Shown here: positions 61,263-64,000 of the stretch, one piece after another
Position numbering within the stretch: the first letter of the stretch is position 1
How the letters are laid out: every line of letters begins with the position of its first letter
Origin: Sordaria brevicollis
Taxonomy: Eukaryota > Ascomycota > Sordariomycetes > Sordariales > Sordariaceae
Assembly (NCBI GenBank): GCA_033439795.1
Contig: JAUTDP010000001.1
Coordinates: forward strand, 3,472,001 to 3,536,000
Direction: 5' to 3'
DNA: 64,000 nt
Notes under the pieces: generated by a model
Database searches by the model: none
Told to the model about the DNA's origin: nothing
Seen by the model: the letters and a program-made list of their open reading frames with translations, nothing else
Translations under genes and position numbers: made by a program

Positions 61263-63571
61263 ATGGATCTCAAGTTCGCGACATTCTCTTCGGAGATCGA
61301 GCTACCCTTCTATTCAGCCCTCTTCTCATCCAAACTCGACCATGATAAGCTCGACTCTTCGGCCCGCCCCGTCTTGGGCTTGTACGAACCTCGCGCGCAG
61401 GCAAACCCAGAGGCCAGCACGAGGATGCAGATCTTGGGCAGTGCTCTGACAAGTGACCAGTAAGTTTCCATGCGGTTGCTTTGCTTTTATACTTTTATGA
61501 ACCAAAGCCTGATGATAGGGACGAAAGCGGGCCTCTGGGCATGACTCGAGCCGAAGGATACATTAAGAACGTCAACACGATCGAGGAGTTCAAGAACACG
61601 GACAAGAATGCGATGATCAAGAAGGCGGGCGAACAGGTTCGTACTGGCAGGCTTTATTTGGGTTGCGCCCAGTGTCGGCGCATCGATGGAAGTTTACTAA
61701 TAGGCGAGGTATCAGATCTGGGATGCTATTCAAGATGGAACGATATACTCCTGTCCATCGCTACTTGCGTCTTTCCGAATCCTTTCATACGCCGACCTGA
61801 AAAAGTACAAGTTCACCTACTGGTTCGCATTTCCAGCCCTACACTCTGAGCCGCAGTGGAAGCGAACGGGACCGATCGGCCGCATGAACTCAGACGAAAG
61901 TACAGCACTCGTCGAGCGCATTGGGACATGGCGATACATGGTCGATAGGAGAGAGCATGGATTCTTCCTCGCAAAGAAAGTACGAGGCGAAGCAGTAGGC
62001 CCCAGGTCTTCTCTTGATGACCCTGGTGTCGATATCGGCTATCGCTGGGATATTGGTTCTCTCAGAGACTTTGAGACGGGCTTCTTCAACGACGCGGCGG
62101 AAGAGGACAGATACGTTGCTTTCGTGGACCCATCAAACTATCCCGAATACCCTTCGTGGCCTCTTCGCAATCTCCTTATTCTCATCCGGCAGAGATACCG
62201 CCTCAACAAGGTTCGGATTCTGTGCTACCGCGACACACAGCCTAGAAGGCACGAAGCGCGGAGCATCATCTTGCCCTTGGCCATGGACCAAGACAGCGAC
62301 GTGGTGCTGAAGACTATGCCCAAGGTTACGGGCTGGGAGAGGAACGGAAATGGCGATCTTAGGCCACGGGTTGCGAATCTGGCCGAGTACATGGATCCTA
62401 CTCGACTAGCGGATCAGGCAGTGGACTTGAACTTGAAGCTGATGAAGTGGCGGCTTGCACCAAATCTCGACCTGGATACGATCAAGAACACCAAGTGTTT
62501 GCTGCTGGGCGCAGGTACACTCGGCAGCTATGTCTCAAGAAACCTGCTTGGATGGGGAGTACGCAAGATCACATTTATCGACTACGGGAGCGTATCCTTT
62601 TCAAATCCAGTACGACAGCCACTCTTCAAGTTTGAGGATTGTCACAATGGGGGGAAACCGAAGGCTCTCCAGGCTGCTGAGGCACTCAAGGAAATCTACC
62701 CAGGAGTTGACGTAGAGGGCTACGCGCTCTCCGTACCAATGTTGGATCATCCGATTCACAACGAGGCGAAAACCAAGGCGGACTTTGACAAGCTGAAGGA
62801 GTTGATCGACGCACACGATGCCATCTTCCTCCTCATGGATACGCGCGAGTCCAGATGGTTGCCCACGCTAATGGGTAAAGCTGCGAACAAGATAGTGCTG
62901 AACGCGGCGCTCGGATTCGACACGTACGTTGTCATGCGACATGGTGCGAAGCCAACGGACGACACTGAAGACACTCTTGGGTGCTACTTCTGCAACGATG
63001 TAGTAGTTGCTGCCGATGTAAGAATTAAACCTACCCGATTCCTGCACAACTTGCCAGAAAGAGAAGCTAATAAAAGTCTACATCATAGTCAATGAAAGAC
63101 CAGACCCTCGACCAACAATGCACCGTCACCCGTCCCGGCGTAGCAGCTATCGCCTCAGCCCTTCTCGTCGAGCTCCTCACTAGCATCCTTCAGCACCCGC
63201 TCAAGCAGCACGCGCCCGCTCCAATCTCGACCGGCACCGGCTCTGCCGTCTCGTACCAGCGCGATCCCCACGACCACCCCCTCGGTCTCGTCCCCCATCA
63301 GGTCCGCGGCTTCTTGTCCAACTTCCAGAATATGGTCATTCGTGGCAAGTCATATCCGCAGTGCAGCGCCTGTAGCAAGCCTATCCTTGACGCGTACAAG
63401 GAGGGCGGATGGGACTTTGTCAAGACGGCGCTGGCTAGTCGCGATTACGTGGCTGAGCTGAGCGGTCTAGCTGAGGTACAGCGGTTGGCAGAGAAGGCGG
63501 CTGCGGAGATGCAGTGGAGTGAGGATGAAGAGGGGATGGGTGAGGAGGAAGGCGAAGGGGAGTTGATTTGA
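61263..63571 (+). CDS. atg7: ATG7, E1-like autophagy activating enzyme, 699 residues
   Basis: Four exons: 61263-61459, 61519-61636, 61716-63017 and 63089-63571; all junctions keep frame. I chose the ATG at 61263 because it has a strong context (GCCATGG) and gives the family start [17 protein letters not shown]; an in-frame ATG 30 nt upstream has a poor context. The N-terminal domain (1-330) binds Atg3/Atg10. The adenylation domain begins at [19 protein letters not shown] (GAGTLG 370-375), followed by [18 protein letters not shown]. The catalytic Cys is C550 in [14 protein letters not shown] and CSAC pairs fit the zinc site. The C-terminal tail is acidic ([12 protein letters not shown]), where family members bind Atg8. 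It activates Atg8 and Atg12 in the cytoplasm. Confidence 0.95.
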
Positions 63572-64000
63572 TTTTGGTGGAATTCTTGGATGAATCCGAC
63601 TTTGGCATTTGAGGCTGATAGAGTTTGGGGTTTGCTAGACCGCGAGGAGGTAGCGAAGATGGGATGAAGTGGTCACTCGTCTGAAGAAACTTCGAAGGAG
63701 CTTGTTAGGGCTTCAACGCTGGGTGTTATCGTTTACGTGCATCATGAAGAGAAAGAGAAGGAGTTTGGACTGCGTTTCCCCCCATGTTTCATCTCTATGG
63801 CGTTTTTGGTGGTGTAGTACGGCTGTCCTTAGTCTTTTTTTCTCTCGAATGGGGTGGAACAAGTCAACATCATCTTCTACTGGGTTCTTATGGTGTTTGT
63901 GTTTGTTGAATCGTATGGAGAGATATAACTGTCAAAATGATCGTGAGATACATTGCGGCTTATCAGGTGGAAGTTCGTGTCTAAAGTGGGATAGGAATCT
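63572..64000 (+). other. 3' UTR and downstream region of atg7
   Basis: 429 bp to the window end, T-rich (T-run near 63835). No further gene is recognised. Confidence 0.45.

Overview
The window looks like nuclear DNA of a filamentous ascomycete of the Neurospora group. Protein genes have short GT-AG introns (about 50-150 nt) with CTAAC-type branch sites. The GC-balanced gene DNA is broken by long AT-rich blocks that almost lack CpA and TpG dinucleotides but keep CpG, which is the signature of repeat-induced point mutation (RIP). The gene families and their lengths fit Neurospora; the exact species cannot be told from this sequence alone.

Layout. 1-6240 is a RIP block holding a minus-strand Ty3/gypsy relic and further unassigned relic sequence. 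6.7-29.0 kb is a gene-rich stretch: a disordered hypothetical protein (+), an F-box protein (-), an RbAp46/48-type WD40 histone chaperone (-), the cytoplasmic 5'-3' exoribonuclease XRN1 (+), signal peptidase subunit SPC3 (-) and a HID1-family protein (+). 29009-33442 is a RIP-mutated DNA transposon of 4.4 kb with near-perfect 52-bp terminal inverted repeats. It holds a Tc1/mariner-type DD34E transposase relic and a second coding-like relic on the opposite strand. 34.1-38.2 kb has an epoxide-hydrolase-like protein that has lost the catalytic motifs and carries a (CAA)45 polyglutamine tract (+), and a Pom34-like nucleoporin (-). 38759-51480 is a second large RIP region: a structurally complete 8.6-kb gypsy retrotransposon with 306-bp LTRs and a 5-bp target duplication, followed by a Mutator-like (MULE) transposase relic. 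52.9-63.6 kb returns to genes: an AA9 lytic polysaccharide monooxygenase (+), a 63-residue membrane protein (+), dCMP deaminase (-) and the autophagy E1 enzyme ATG7 (+).

The genes are mostly unrelated housekeeping functions: chromatin assembly, mRNA decay, secretion, trafficking, nuclear pore, dNTP metabolism, autophagy and cellulose attack. They share intergenic regions rather than pathways. Divergent pairs are the WD40 gene/xrn1, spc3/HID1 and dCMP deaminase/atg7. Convergent pairs include the 676-residue gene/F-box gene, xrn1/spc3 and the epoxide-hydrolase-like gene/pom34. The RIP blocks are expected, from what is known in Neurospora, to be DNA-methylated H3K9me3 heterochromatin.

The observations most worth a second look are the large TIR transposon with a possible second gene, a 136-codon reading frame continuing in frame past the stop of the WD40 gene, and the epoxide-hydrolase-fold pseudoenzyme. 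No CRISPR array, rRNA gene or tRNA gene was recognised. All exon structures were inferred by eye from splice signals, reading-frame continuity and family conservation.
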